Shown: positions 1 to 7,078 of the stretch, in pieces
Numbering within the stretch: position 1 is the stretch's first letter
Layout: each line of letters begins with the position of its first letter
Origin: Candidatus Pelagibacter sp.
GTDB taxonomy: Bacteria; Pseudomonadota; Alphaproteobacteria; Pelagibacterales; Pelagibacteraceae
DNA: 13,282 bases
Reading direction: 5' to 3'
NCBI GenBank assembly: GCA_029941985.1
Contig: JAPYTV010000021.1
Span: 1-13,282, forward strand
Made by a program: the position numbers and the translations under genes
The notes under the pieces: generated by a model
Told to the model about the DNA's origin: nothing
Databases searched by the model: none
Seen by the model: the letters and a program-made list of their open reading frames with translations, nothing else

Positions 1-543
1 ATCTAGAAAGTTACGACCATACTCTATTACTTTTTGGCCTCTTATTGGGTTATATATTTTCCCTATTACCGCTCCTTTTGTTTCAGGAATTACATCAGTT
101 CCATATAAGCTATCGTAGAGACTCATCCATCTTGCGTTAGCTGCATTAAGGGCATATCTTTCGTTCATGATTGGGACTACTAATTGGGGTCCTGCTATGC
201 TAGTTATTTCTTTATCAACATTTTTAGTTTTAATTTTAAAATCGGGTCCTACTTCTTTTAAGTAACCAATTTCTTTTAAAAATTTTTTATAATCTTCTAG
301 ATTAATTCCATTACCTTTGTTTTTGATATGCCATGTATCAATTTTTTTTTGCAAGTCGTCTCTTATATTTATTAATTCTTTATTTCTAGGTGCTAATTCA
401 TGAACAGCTTTGTCAAATCCTAGCCAAAATTTTTCTGGAGAAATTTTTGTACCTTTAAGAAGTTCGTTATTTACAAAATTTAATAACTCACTTGCGACAG
501 AAAGGTTGTTAATTTTTATATATTGTTTTTTCATAGCACTCAT
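1..543 (-). CDS. glcB: Malate synthase G, N-terminal part (runs off the left edge)
   Basis: Condenses glyoxylate with acetyl-CoA to malate in the cytoplasm. The visible 181 codons translate without a stop from an ATG at 543-541 to the window edge. The family is recognised from the block RYALNAANARWMSLYDSLYG followed by GTDVIP, and from NPIRGQKVIEYGRNFLD at the edge, which match the N-terminal third of malate synthase G (usually about 720 residues). The catalytic core lies outside the window. The start is uncertain between Met1 (543-541) and Met4 (534-532). A GGGG motif at 550-547 sits only 3 bases from Met1 and 12 from Met4, so neither spacing is ideal. A tandem glycine riboswitch occupies the leader, which implies that glyoxylate use responds to glycine. 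The riboswitch-malate synthase pairing is known in SAR11. The family call is firm; the exact start is not. Confidence 0.93.
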   Translation of the reverse strand, partial: MSAMKKQYIKINNLSVASELLNFVNNELLKGTKISPEKFWLGFDKAVHELAPRNKELINIRDDLQKKIDTWHIKNKGNGINLEDYKKFLKEIGYLKEVGPDFKIKTKNVDKEITSIAGPQLVVPIMNERYALNAANARWMSLYDSLYGTDVIPETKGAVIGKIYNPIRGQKVIEYGRNFLD

Positions 544-546
544 TGA

Positions 547-550
547 CCCC
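547..550 (-). promoter_or_regulatory. Shine-Dalgarno-like GGGG of glcB, next to the riboswitch
   Basis: On the minus strand the leader reads CAGATGGGGTCAATG. The G tract is the only purine-rich ribosome-binding candidate before glcB and starts one base after the closing strand of aptamer 2 (CAGA, 555-552). This placement suggests that ligand-dependent folding affects ribosome access, though that is inferred. The spacing to the first ATG is short, so initiation at the second in-frame ATG is possible. Confidence 0.5.
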
Positions 551-551
551 A

Positions 552-607
552 TCTGTATTTTTGCCTGAGAGTTTTGCTCCTTCGGCGAGATTAAATCTCT
601 TTCCAGA
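552..607 (-). ncRNA. Glycine riboswitch aptamer 2
   Basis: This is the 3', more compact aptamer. P1 is TCTG (607-604) with CAGA (555-552). GAGATTTAATCTC forms a perfect short arm just before GCCGAAGGAGCAA, followed by AACTCTCAGGCAAAA. It lacks the extra arm seen between the two conserved cores of aptamer 1. The strand after P1 runs straight into the GGGG of the glcB ribosome-binding site. Confidence 0.88.
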
Positions 608-622
608 GTGTTATGTCTAATG

Positions 623-693
623 TCGGTTCTTTTGCCTGAGAGTTTCCGGGGTGGTTGCTCCTTCGGCGCTATATATTGTATAGTCTCTCCCGA
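623..693 (-). ncRNA. Glycine riboswitch aptamer 1
   Basis: This is the 5' aptamer of the pair. P1 is TCGG (693-690) with CCGA (626-623). The strand then reads GGAGAG, an AT-rich P2 arm, GCGCCGAAGGAGCAA, and a very small hairpin with loop ACCCC (652-648) between CC and GG, before AAACTCTCAGGCAAAAG. The ACCCC loop is exactly complementary to the GGGGU at the glcB ribosome-binding region. Confidence 0.9.
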
Positions 694-700
694 TGAATAA

Positions 701-729
701 ACACTAAAAGGTTAATAGAGATAAGTCAA
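701..729 (-). promoter_or_regulatory. Probable promoter of the riboswitch-glcB transcript
   Basis: On the minus strand TTGACT (729-724) is followed after 17 bases by TAGTGT (706-701). The -35 matches the sigma-70 consensus at five of six bases and the -10 keeps TA and the final T. The predicted transcription start, near 694, falls at the first base of the closing helix of aptamer 1, which independently supports the call. AT-rich DNA gives many chance matches, so this remains a prediction. Confidence 0.5.
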
Positions 730-827
730 ATATTAAATATTTACAGCAAATATTCCAGCATCATTATTATTTATTTAAAACATTTTATTGCCTTTTTTGA
801 CAATTAATTAATAATTAAATTATTCAA

Positions 828-1934
828 ATGAAAAATTATTTAAATTTTGAAACAGATGTTAAGAATTTAGAAGATGAGATAGAAAAACTTAAAGATCCAT
901 ATAATCAAGATGGTCTTACCGAGGTAGATACAAAAAAGATTTCAGAGACTCAATTAGAATTAGATAAAAAGTTACAAGATATTTATTCTAATTTAGATCC
1001 CTGGCAAATTACTTTAGTTGCTAGACATGAAGATAGACCTAAATCAAAATTTTTTATAGATAATTTATTTGAAGACTTTATTCCATTGTCTGGGGATAGA
1101 TTTTATGGAGAAGATAAATCTGTGTTGGTAGGCTTTGCTAAATTTAATGAAACTTCAGTTTTGGTAATTGGTCAAGAAAAAGGAAATGATCTAGAGACAA
1201 GAATTGAAAGAAATTTTGGAATGATGCGGCCCGAAGGTTATAGAAAAACAATAAGATTAATGAAGCTTGCAAATAAATTTAATATTCCAGTAATTTCTTT
1301 CATTGATACTCCAGGCGCTTATCCAGGCGTTGGAGCTGAAGAGAGAGGACAAGCAGAGGCAATTGCAAAATCTATAGAATGCTGCATGGAACTAAATGTT
1401 CCAACACTTGCAATTATTATTGGGGAAGGTGGCTCAGGTGGAGCAATAGCATTAGCTTCATCTAATAAAGTTATAATGTTAGAAAATGCAATTTATTCAG
1501 TAATATCCCCAGAGGGCTGTGCTACTATTTTGTGGAGAGATCCAAAGAAGACTCTTGATGCAGCAAGAGCGATGAAATTATCTGCTAAAGATCTTTTAGA
1601 ATTAAAAGTAATTGATGAAATCATTCCAGAACCAATTGGGGGAGCTCATAGAGATAAAGATTTAATTTTAGACAATGTGAAAAAATCAATTGAAGATAAT
1701 TTAAATGAGTTTCTTAATATGACTAGAGAAGATGTTTTAAATCATAGAAAAGATAAATTTTTAAAAATTGGAAGAAACAAAGGATTTGTTAGCCAGTTAG
1801 ATGACATAAGCACATTAAGTATGAAGAAAAATAAAATTAATATTTTTATTGAAAAATTTTTTAGAAATAAGAATAATCTAATTATTCTAGTTATTTTTTT
1901 ATTATTAGTTTTATCTTCTGTTTATTTTTTATAA
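828..1934 (+). CDS. accA: Acetyl-CoA carboxylase carboxyltransferase subunit alpha with a C-terminal membrane tail
   Basis: The alpha half of the carboxyltransferase, which with AccD moves the carboxyl group from biotin-AccB to acetyl-CoA to give malonyl-CoA for fatty acid synthesis. The N-terminus MKNYLNFE aligns with the usual AccA start and supports this ATG. The crotonase-fold core shows RNFGMMRPEGYRKT (about 128-141), FIDTPGAYPGVGAEERGQ (158-174), GEGGSGGAIALA (199-210) and YSVISPEGCA (223-232). The family normally ends near residue 318-320, here at FLKIGRNKGF. This protein continues for about 48 residues: a Lys-rich linker (332-349), then 18 almost purely hydrophobic residues (351-368) that end at the C-terminus, as in a tail anchor. 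Basic residues precede the helix, which predicts a cytoplasmic enzyme domain. The gene overlaps convergent secA by 6 bases. No Shine-Dalgarno sequence is visible. Confidence 0.96.
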   Translation: MKNYLNFETDVKNLEDEIEKLKDPYNQDGLTEVDTKKISETQLELDKKLQDIYSNLDPWQITLVARHEDRPKSKFFIDNLFEDFIPLSGDRFYGEDKSVLVGFAKFNETSVLVIGQEKGNDLETRIERNFGMMRPEGYRKTIRLMKLANKFNIPVISFIDTPGAYPGVGAEERGQAEAIAKSIECCMELNVPTLAIIIGEGGSGGAIALASSNKVIMLENAIYSVISPEGCATILWRDPKKTLDAARAMKLSAKDLLELKVIDEIIPEPIGGAHRDKDLILDNVKKSIEDNLNEFLNMTREDVLNHRKDKFLKIGRNKGFVSQLDDISTLSMKKNKINIFIEKFFRNKNNLIILVIFLLLVLSSVYFL

Positions 1935-4475
1935 AGAACCACAACAACGCTTAAATTTTTTACCCGATCCACAGAAGCAGGGTTCATTTCTACTCATTTT
2001 TTTTCCTATATATTTTGGGTCGATTTTAGTTGGTTTAATTTTTTCTGTTTTTTTAATTTCTTCTTGTACTATTTTTAAGTTCATTAAAACTGTAACAAAA
2101 TCTATTTTTAGTTTATCTAATAAGTTTGCAAAAAGGTCAAAAGCTTCCTTTTTATATTCAATTAAGGGATCTCTTTGTCCATAAGATCTAAGACCTATTA
2201 CTTGTCTTAGTTGTTCGAGATATTGAATGTGTGTTTTCCAATTTAAATCTATACTTTGTAAGAAAATTCTTTTTTCGATTTCTTTGGCTTTTCCTTCATC
2301 TAAAAATTTAATTCTTTCATTTCTTGCTTCTAAAAATTTTAAATTAATTTTTTCTTTAAACTCTTGATCTTTTAAGTTCATAAGATTTTCAATTTCTTTT
2401 TCATCAAAGCTTTTTCCTAGCAATACTTTTAATTGATTAATGAATTCATTATTTTTTGGCTGTGAAAATTTTTGTGTCTTTAAGTTAATTAAGTTTTCAA
2501 TAATTTCTGATAAAAATTCATTAGAATAATCAAATACTTTTTCACTATTCATCACATTTTTTCTTTGAGAAAAAATTACGTGTCGTTGATCATTTAAAAC
2601 ATTGTCGAATTTTAATAAAGTTTTTCTTATATCGAAGTTTCGTGCCTCTACTTTTTGCTGAGCTCTTTCTAAAGCTTTGTTGATCCATGGATGATCGATA
2701 CTTTCCCCATCTTTTAAGCCAAGTTTTTGAAGAATATTATTCATAGATTCAGAGCCAAAAATTCTCATTAAATCATCTTCTAAACTTACATAAAAAATTG
2801 AATTTCCCTCATCCCCCTGACGACCAGCTCTTCCTCTTGCTTGATTGTCAACTCTTCTAGATTCCATTCTTTCGGTACCAATCACAAATAAACCACCTAA
2901 AGATTTGATCTTATTTTTATTTAAATTTAACTCATCATCTGGTTGGCTTTGTTTTTTACCACCTAGTTGAATATCAACGCCTCTTCCAGATATACTTGTA
3001 GTTATTATGACTGAATTTAGTTTACCTGCATTTGCTATTATTGCAGCCTCATTTTCATGGTTTTTAGCATTTAAGACTGTATGTTTTATTTTTACATCAT
3101 CTAAAAGTTTAGAGTATACTTCTGATTTATTAATACTCGAGGTAAAAATTAAAATTGGTTGACCCAATTTATTGCAGTCTAAAATTTTTTTTACAATCGC
3201 TTTATTTTTTTCTAATTCTGTTCTAAAAATTTGATCATTCCAATCCTCTCTGATCATGTTTTTATTAGTAGGAATAATTACAACAACTAAATTATATATT
3301 TCATAAAATTCTTCAGATTCAGTTGCAGCAGTACCAGTACATCCTGAAAGTTTATTATAGAGTTTAAAATAATTTTGATAGGTAATTGATGCTAATGTTT
3401 GATTTTCGGCCTGTACGTTGATAAGTTCTTTTGCCTCAAGGGCTTGATGAAGGCCATCACCAAATCTTCTACCTTCTAATATTCTACCCGTTAGTTCATC
3501 AATAATTTTTAAGTAACCATTTTGAACTATATAGTCTCTCCCTTTTTCAAACAAATGATTCGCTCTTAATGATTGGTTTACATGATGAACTAAACTTAAA
3601 TTTTCTGGATCATAAAAATTATTATTTTTAAGAATTCCTGCATTAGAAAAAATTTTTTCGACATTATTTATTCCTTGATTTGTAAGTAAAATATTTTTAT
3701 CTTTTTCATCAATTTCATAATCTTGAACATTTAATTTTTTAACCAACTTATCTATTGCAAGATATTGTTCGGTTTTATCTTCGGTGGCACCAGAAATAAC
3801 TAAGGGAGTTCTTGCCTCATCAATTAAACAAGAGTCTATTTCATCAACTATTGAATAAAAATGTTCTCTTTGAACCATCTGATCTTTTGAGAACTTCATG
3901 TTGTCTCTTAGATAATCAAATCCAAGTTCACTATTAGTTGCATATGTGATATCATGATTATAATTTTCTTTTCTTTCATGGTCATCTTGATCATTATTTA
4001 TATAACCAGAAGTAAGACCCAAAAATTTATAAATTTCACCCATTTCCAGAGAGTCTCTTTTTGCCAGATAATCATTTACTGTAACTATATGCACACCCTT
4101 TTCATGCAAGGCATTTAGATAAGCGGCAAGAGTAATAGTTAAAGTTTTTCCTTCTCCAGTTCTCATTTCTGAAATTTTACCCTCGTGGAGAACAACGCCA
4201 CCAATTAGTTGCACATCATAGTGTCTTTCTTTACGGGTTCTTTTTGAAGCCTCTCTTACGAGAGCAAAAGCTTCTGGTAATAATTCATTGATATTTTCAC
4301 CTTGTTTAAGTCTTTTTTTTAATTCAAGGGTTTTTTTTGGAAAGTCAATATCAGAGATAGTATTGATCTTATCTTCGAAAGAATTAACTTTTTCAACAAT
4401 CCTTGCTATTCTATCTAATTCTTTTTGATTGCTTGATTTAATGAATTTTGAAATAAAATTTAAAGGATTTATCAT
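1929..4475 (-). CDS. secA: Preprotein translocase ATPase SecA
   Basis: The motor that drives unfolded preproteins through SecYEG at the inner membrane. Domains in order: NBD1 with Walker A MRTGEGKT (104-111) and Walker B/DEAD-like VDEIDSCLIDEARTP (210-224); the preprotein-crosslinking domain, about 225-370; NBD2 with TGTAATESEEF (380-390), a motif V region TTSISGRGVDIQLGG (492-506) and motif VI QARGRAGRQGD (545-555); the helical scaffold and wing; and a C-terminal zinc finger CFCGSGKKFKRCC (833-845), which normally binds SecB or the ribosome. Length 848 is somewhat short against 901 in E. coli, typical of a trimmed genome. Motif V differs from the common TNMAGRGTDI. The start at 4475 gives a normal SecA N-terminus, with no Shine-Dalgarno sequence. 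Its stop is interleaved with that of accA, and argJ diverges from it across 69 bases. Confidence 0.98.
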   Translation of the reverse strand: MINPLNFISKFIKSSNQKELDRIARIVEKVNSFEDKINTISDIDFPKKTLELKKRLKQGENINELLPEAFALVREASKRTRKERHYDVQLIGGVVLHEGKISEMRTGEGKTLTITLAAYLNALHEKGVHIVTVNDYLAKRDSLEMGEIYKFLGLTSGYINNDQDDHERKENYNHDITYATNSELGFDYLRDNMKFSKDQMVQREHFYSIVDEIDSCLIDEARTPLVISGATEDKTEQYLAIDKLVKKLNVQDYEIDEKDKNILLTNQGINNVEKIFSNAGILKNNNFYDPENLSLVHHVNQSLRANHLFEKGRDYIVQNGYLKIIDELTGRILEGRRFGDGLHQALEAKELINVQAENQTLASITYQNYFKLYNKLSGCTGTAATESEEFYEIYNLVVVIIPTNKNMIREDWNDQIFRTELEKNKAIVKKILDCNKLGQPILIFTSSINKSEVYSKLLDDVKIKHTVLNAKNHENEAAIIANAGKLNSVIITTSISGRGVDIQLGGKKQSQPDDELNLNKNKIKSLGGLFVIGTERMESRRVDNQARGRAGRQGDEGNSIFYVSLEDDLMRIFGSESMNNILQKLGLKDGESIDHPWINKALERAQQKVEARNFDIRKTLLKFDNVLNDQRHVIFSQRKNVMNSEKVFDYSNEFLSEIIENLINLKTQKFSQPKNNEFINQLKVLLGKSFDEKEIENLMNLKDQEFKEKINLKFLEARNERIKFLDEGKAKEIEKRIFLQSIDLNWKTHIQYLEQLRQVIGLRSYGQRDPLIEYKKEAFDLFANLLDKLKIDFVTVLMNLKIVQEEIKKTEKIKPTKIDPKYIGKKMSRNEPCFCGSGKKFKRCCGSL

Positions 4476-4544
4476 TTAATTCTGTTTTTGATATATTATT
4501 TAATTACAATCTTTAATATAGTTATTAAATAAATATTTTAAACC

Positions 4545-5849
4545 ATGGCAATAAACTTAAAAAATTTTCTGAATCTTCAAAATAAAGACTCAAAAATGGG
4601 TGACTTTCAAGATTTAGAACATTTAGATGGTGTTTCAATATCTATAACTAGTGCTGATCTTTATGGCAACTCAAGGGACGATCTAGTGATGTTTTATTTT
4701 AGAGAGGGTGCAAATTATGCATCAGTTTATACTAAGTCAAAAATAGTATCCGAAAATATAAAATGGAATTTAAATTTAAAAAGCAAAAAAATAAGTGCAC
4801 TTATTGTTAATACAAGAAATGCAAATACTTTCACAGGTCAAAAAGGATATTACGGCTTAAAAGAAATAGCCGAGGAACTTTCTATACAATTATCTAAAAT
4901 ACAAAGAGAAGATGAAGATAATCCTAAAAAAATAAAACCAAACCAAATTCTTTTTGGATGTACAGGAATAATTGGAGAAAAATTTCCAACTGAAAAAATA
5001 AAAAAAAATATTCCAGCTTTAATTCAAAAGATTAAATATAAACAAAATAAATATATTTGGATGAAAGCTGCTTTAGGAATTATTACAACTGATTTAAAAC
5101 CAAAGCTTGCAATGGAAGAATGTAAAATTGGAAACAAAAAAGTTAAAATATATGGAGTAGCAAAAGGCTCTGGCATGATTTATCCAAATATGGCAACAAC
5201 TTTGGGATATGTTTTTACAGATGCAGATATTTCCTCAAATATTTTACAAAAATTACTTAAAAAAAATATTGAAACAACTTTTAATGCAATAAGTTGTGAT
5301 GGAGACACAAGCACGAATGATATGGTTTCAATATTTTCAACAGCAAGAGCTAAAAATAAAATCATAAAAAATATTAACGATTCAACAATAAAAGATTTTG
5401 ATAATTCTTTACATGAAGTGCTTTTGAATCTTGCTAAAAGAGTTGTAGCAGATGGAGAGGGAGCCTCAAAGTTTGTCACTATTAAAGTAAATAGTGCCAA
5501 GACAAGAGAAGACGCAAAAAAAATTGCTTTTTCAATTGCTAATTCACCTTTGGTTAAAACTGCTATAGCTGGGCATGATCCTAATTGGGGAAGAATTATT
5601 ATGGCTATAGGTAAAGCAAATGTAAATATTGAGTTACATAAGCTTTTTATTAAACTTGGATTAATGAAGATTGTAGAAAAAGGTCAACTATCAAAAACCT
5701 ATGTTGAAGACGATGCAGTAGTGTATATGAAGGAAGAAAAAAAAATTGATATAATAATAGATCTTAATATGGGTACAAAAAACTTTACAGCATATACAAT
5801 GGATTTAACCAAAAAATATGTAGAAATTAATGCTGACTATAGAAATTAA
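4545..5849 (+). CDS. argJ: Bifunctional ornithine acetyltransferase / N-acetylglutamate synthase ArgJ
   Basis: Transfers acetyl from N-acetylornithine to glutamate, recycling the acetyl group in arginine synthesis, and in bifunctional members also acetylates glutamate from acetyl-CoA. The precursor self-cleaves before a conserved Thr: the site is visible as KGSGMIYPNMATTLGY, predicting cleavage between Ala217 and Thr218 with Thr218 as nucleophile. Other family blocks are CTGIIGE (139-145), CDGDTSTNDMV (251-261), VADGEGASKFVTI in the beta chain and GHDPNWGRI near the C-terminal third. Length 434 is slightly above the usual 400-410, with extra residues in Lys-rich surface segments. Whether it is mono- or bifunctional cannot be decided from sequence alone. 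It starts 69 bases from divergent secA and is followed after 9 bases by the DUF1178 gene, probably on the same transcript. Confidence 0.97.
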   Translation: MAINLKNFLNLQNKDSKMGDFQDLEHLDGVSISITSADLYGNSRDDLVMFYFREGANYASVYTKSKIVSENIKWNLNLKSKKISALIVNTRNANTFTGQKGYYGLKEIAEELSIQLSKIQREDEDNPKKIKPNQILFGCTGIIGEKFPTEKIKKNIPALIQKIKYKQNKYIWMKAALGIITTDLKPKLAMEECKIGNKKVKIYGVAKGSGMIYPNMATTLGYVFTDADISSNILQKLLKKNIETTFNAISCDGDTSTNDMVSIFSTARAKNKIIKNINDSTIKDFDNSLHEVLLNLAKRVVADGEGASKFVTIKVNSAKTREDAKKIAFSIANSPLVKTAIAGHDPNWGRIIMAIGKANVNIELHKLFIKLGLMKIVEKGQLSKTYVEDDAVVYMKEEKKIDIIIDLNMGTKNFTAYTMDLTKKYVEINADYRN

Positions 5850-5858
5850 TTATAAGTT

Positions 5859-6287
5859 ATGATTAAATATAAACTAATTTGTAAAGATTGTAATTTTTTG
5901 TTTGATAGTTGGTTTGCTTCTTCAAAAGAATATGAAAAGTTAAAAAAAAAGAAATATATAGACTGTCACCATTGTGGCTCTAAGAGTATAGAAAAGACTT
6001 TAATGTCACCAAGTGTTCTAAAATCAAATAAAGAATCAAAAGTCGAAATGAAAGATGAAAGATATAAAGATATTAGAAAAAAAATAAATGAGTATCAAAA
6101 GTTTATTGAAAAAAATTTTGAATTTGTAGGTGAAAATTTTGCTTATGAAGCTAGATCAATTCATTATAAAAACAAAAAAAAATCAAAAGGTATTTATGGT
6201 TTAGCTTCCAAAGAGGAGTTAAGCGAATTAAAAGAAGAAGGAATAGAGACAGAAATAATACCCTGGCTAAAGAATAATAGTAATTAA
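5859..6287 (+). CDS. DUF1178 family zinc-ribbon protein of unknown function
   Basis: A small 142-residue protein resembling the alphaproteobacterial DUF1178 family (COG5319). The N-terminus MIKYKLICKDC, followed by FDSWFASS, and the second pair CHHCGS give four cysteines (C8, C11, C36, C39) in a CxxC-x24-CxxC zinc-ribbon arrangement. The middle (about 55-85) is charged and probably helical. The C-terminal block GENFAYEARSIHY (91-103) and GIYGLASKEELSELKEEGIE (111-130) is the most family-specific part. Function is not established: the fold suggests a metal-binding, possibly nucleic-acid or protein-binding module. It sits 9 bases after argJ, and its TAA overlaps the stop of convergent ubiG by 4 bases. 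The gene is real on the strength of conserved motifs and tight packing. Confidence 0.88.
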   Translation: MIKYKLICKDCNFLFDSWFASSKEYEKLKKKKYIDCHHCGSKSIEKTLMSPSVLKSNKESKVEMKDERYKDIRKKINEYQKFIEKNFEFVGENFAYEARSIHYKNKKKSKGIYGLASKEELSELKEEGIETEIIPWLKNNSN

Positions 6288-7006
6288 ATTTTTAGTAGCT
6301 TTAAAATATAATTTACAGAAGTATCTTTACTGACTTTCCAGGAATTATCTAAAATATTAAATTTCATTCCATCTTGTTTTTTTGTTAGCAAATTATTTTT
6401 TTTTGAAATTTTAATCAAATCATCAGGTTTTACAAATTTTTCCCAATCGTGAGTCCCAATTGGTAACCATTTTAAAATATATTCTGCTCCAATAATTGCA
6501 AATGCATATGATTTTAATGTTTTATTTAAAGTTGCAACAAACATTAATCCATTTTTTTTTAATAATTTTGAACTTTCTTTAATAAAAAAATCTATATCGT
6601 CAACATGTTCAACTATTTCCATATTTAAAATTACGTCAAATTTTTTTTTAGTTTTTAAAGTTTCCGGAGAAGCAACTTTATAGTCAATTTTAAGCTTATT
6701 TTTTTTTGCATGAAACTTTGCAATCTCGATATTTTTTTCTGATGCGTCTATGCCAACTACATTGGCTCCAAGTCTGCACATTGGCTCAGCCAACAAGCCT
6801 CCACCACATCCAATATCTAAAATATTAATCTTTTTTAAAGGTTTGTCTGAGATTTTTAAGTTAAAATCTTTAATTATATTATCTTTAATATATCTAATTC
6901 TTATAGGGTTAAAATTGTGCAAAGGCTTAAATTTTCCATTAGGATTCCACCATTCTTCTGCAATTTTAGAAAATTTTTCAATCTCTTTTTTATTTATTGA
7001 ATTCAT
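6284..7006 (-). CDS. ubiG: Ubiquinone biosynthesis O-methyltransferase UbiG
   Basis: SAM-dependent enzyme that carries out both O-methylations in ubiquinone synthesis, peripheral to the inner membrane. The N-terminal signature WWNPNGKFKPLHNFNPIRI (19-37) is characteristic of UbiG. The Rossmann-like methyltransferase domain follows, with motif I ILDIGCGGG (62-70), acidic VVGIDASE (83-90), and the post-I region ILNMEIVEHVDD (126-137). TLNKTLKSY (159-167) and LPIGTHDWEKF (181-191) are further UbiG blocks; the latter region is linked to membrane lipid contact in the E. coli enzyme. Length 240 fits the family. It is transcribed away from lysC across 72 bases and ends inside the DUF1178 stop codon. 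ubiG next to lysC is a common alphaproteobacterial arrangement. Confidence 0.96.
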   Translation of the reverse strand: MNSINKKEIEKFSKIAEEWWNPNGKFKPLHNFNPIRIRYIKDNIIKDFNLKISDKPLKKINILDIGCGGGLLAEPMCRLGANVVGIDASEKNIEIAKFHAKKNKLKIDYKVASPETLKTKKKFDVILNMEIVEHVDDIDFFIKESSKLLKKNGLMFVATLNKTLKSYAFAIIGAEYILKWLPIGTHDWEKFVKPDDLIKISKKNNLLTKKQDGMKFNILDNSWKVSKDTSVNYILKLLKI

Positions 7007-7054
7007 AATAGATCACTTGTGGACATAACAATTAAGATGTATTTTATCAAATAT

Positions 7055-7073
7055 AAATTAAATTAAATTAAAT
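7055..7073 (+). repeat. Short tandem AAATT repeat in the lysC leader
   Basis: Three perfect AAATT units and a partial fourth (AAAT) lie between a TATAAA hexamer (7052-7057) and the lysC ATG at 7079. This may be nothing more than AT-rich drift, but the copies are exact. No convincing -35 stands at 16-18 bases from the TATAAA, so I do not call a promoter here. Confidence 0.5.
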
Positions 7074-7078
7074 AATCA

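Larger units (their letters stand above)
552..693 (-). promoter_or_regulatory. Tandem glycine riboswitch in the glcB leader
   Basis: Two consecutive glycine aptamers are readable on the minus strand. Both carry the invariant core GCCGAAGGAGCAA followed by ACTCTCAGGCAAAA. Aptamer 1 is closed by TCGG/CCGA and aptamer 2 by TCTG/CAGA, with about 15 bases of linker between them, as in cooperative two-domain glycine riboswitches. It lies directly upstream of malate synthase G, an arrangement reported for SAR11 but not for the usual glycine-cleavage operons. No intrinsic terminator (hairpin plus T run) follows aptamer 2 and the start codon is about 10 bases away, so control at translation initiation is more likely than attenuation. 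Direction of control (activation by glycine) comes from prior knowledge of SAR11 and is not visible here. Confidence 0.93.

Noticed and set aside
797..802. Perfect TTGACA before accA
   Set aside because: At 16-18 bases spacing, the -10 would lie directly against or across the ATG at 828, which is well supported by the AccA N-terminus. No acceptable -10 follows at a suitable distance.
5180..5500. 106-codon open frame antisense to argJ
   Set aside because: Lies wholly inside a well-supported ArgJ coding region, resembles no family I know, and such frames arise easily in AT-rich antisense DNA.
6750..7028. 92-codon plus-strand open frame opposite ubiG
   Set aside because: Covers the conserved UbiG N-terminus and SAM motif on the other strand; a shadow of that gene.
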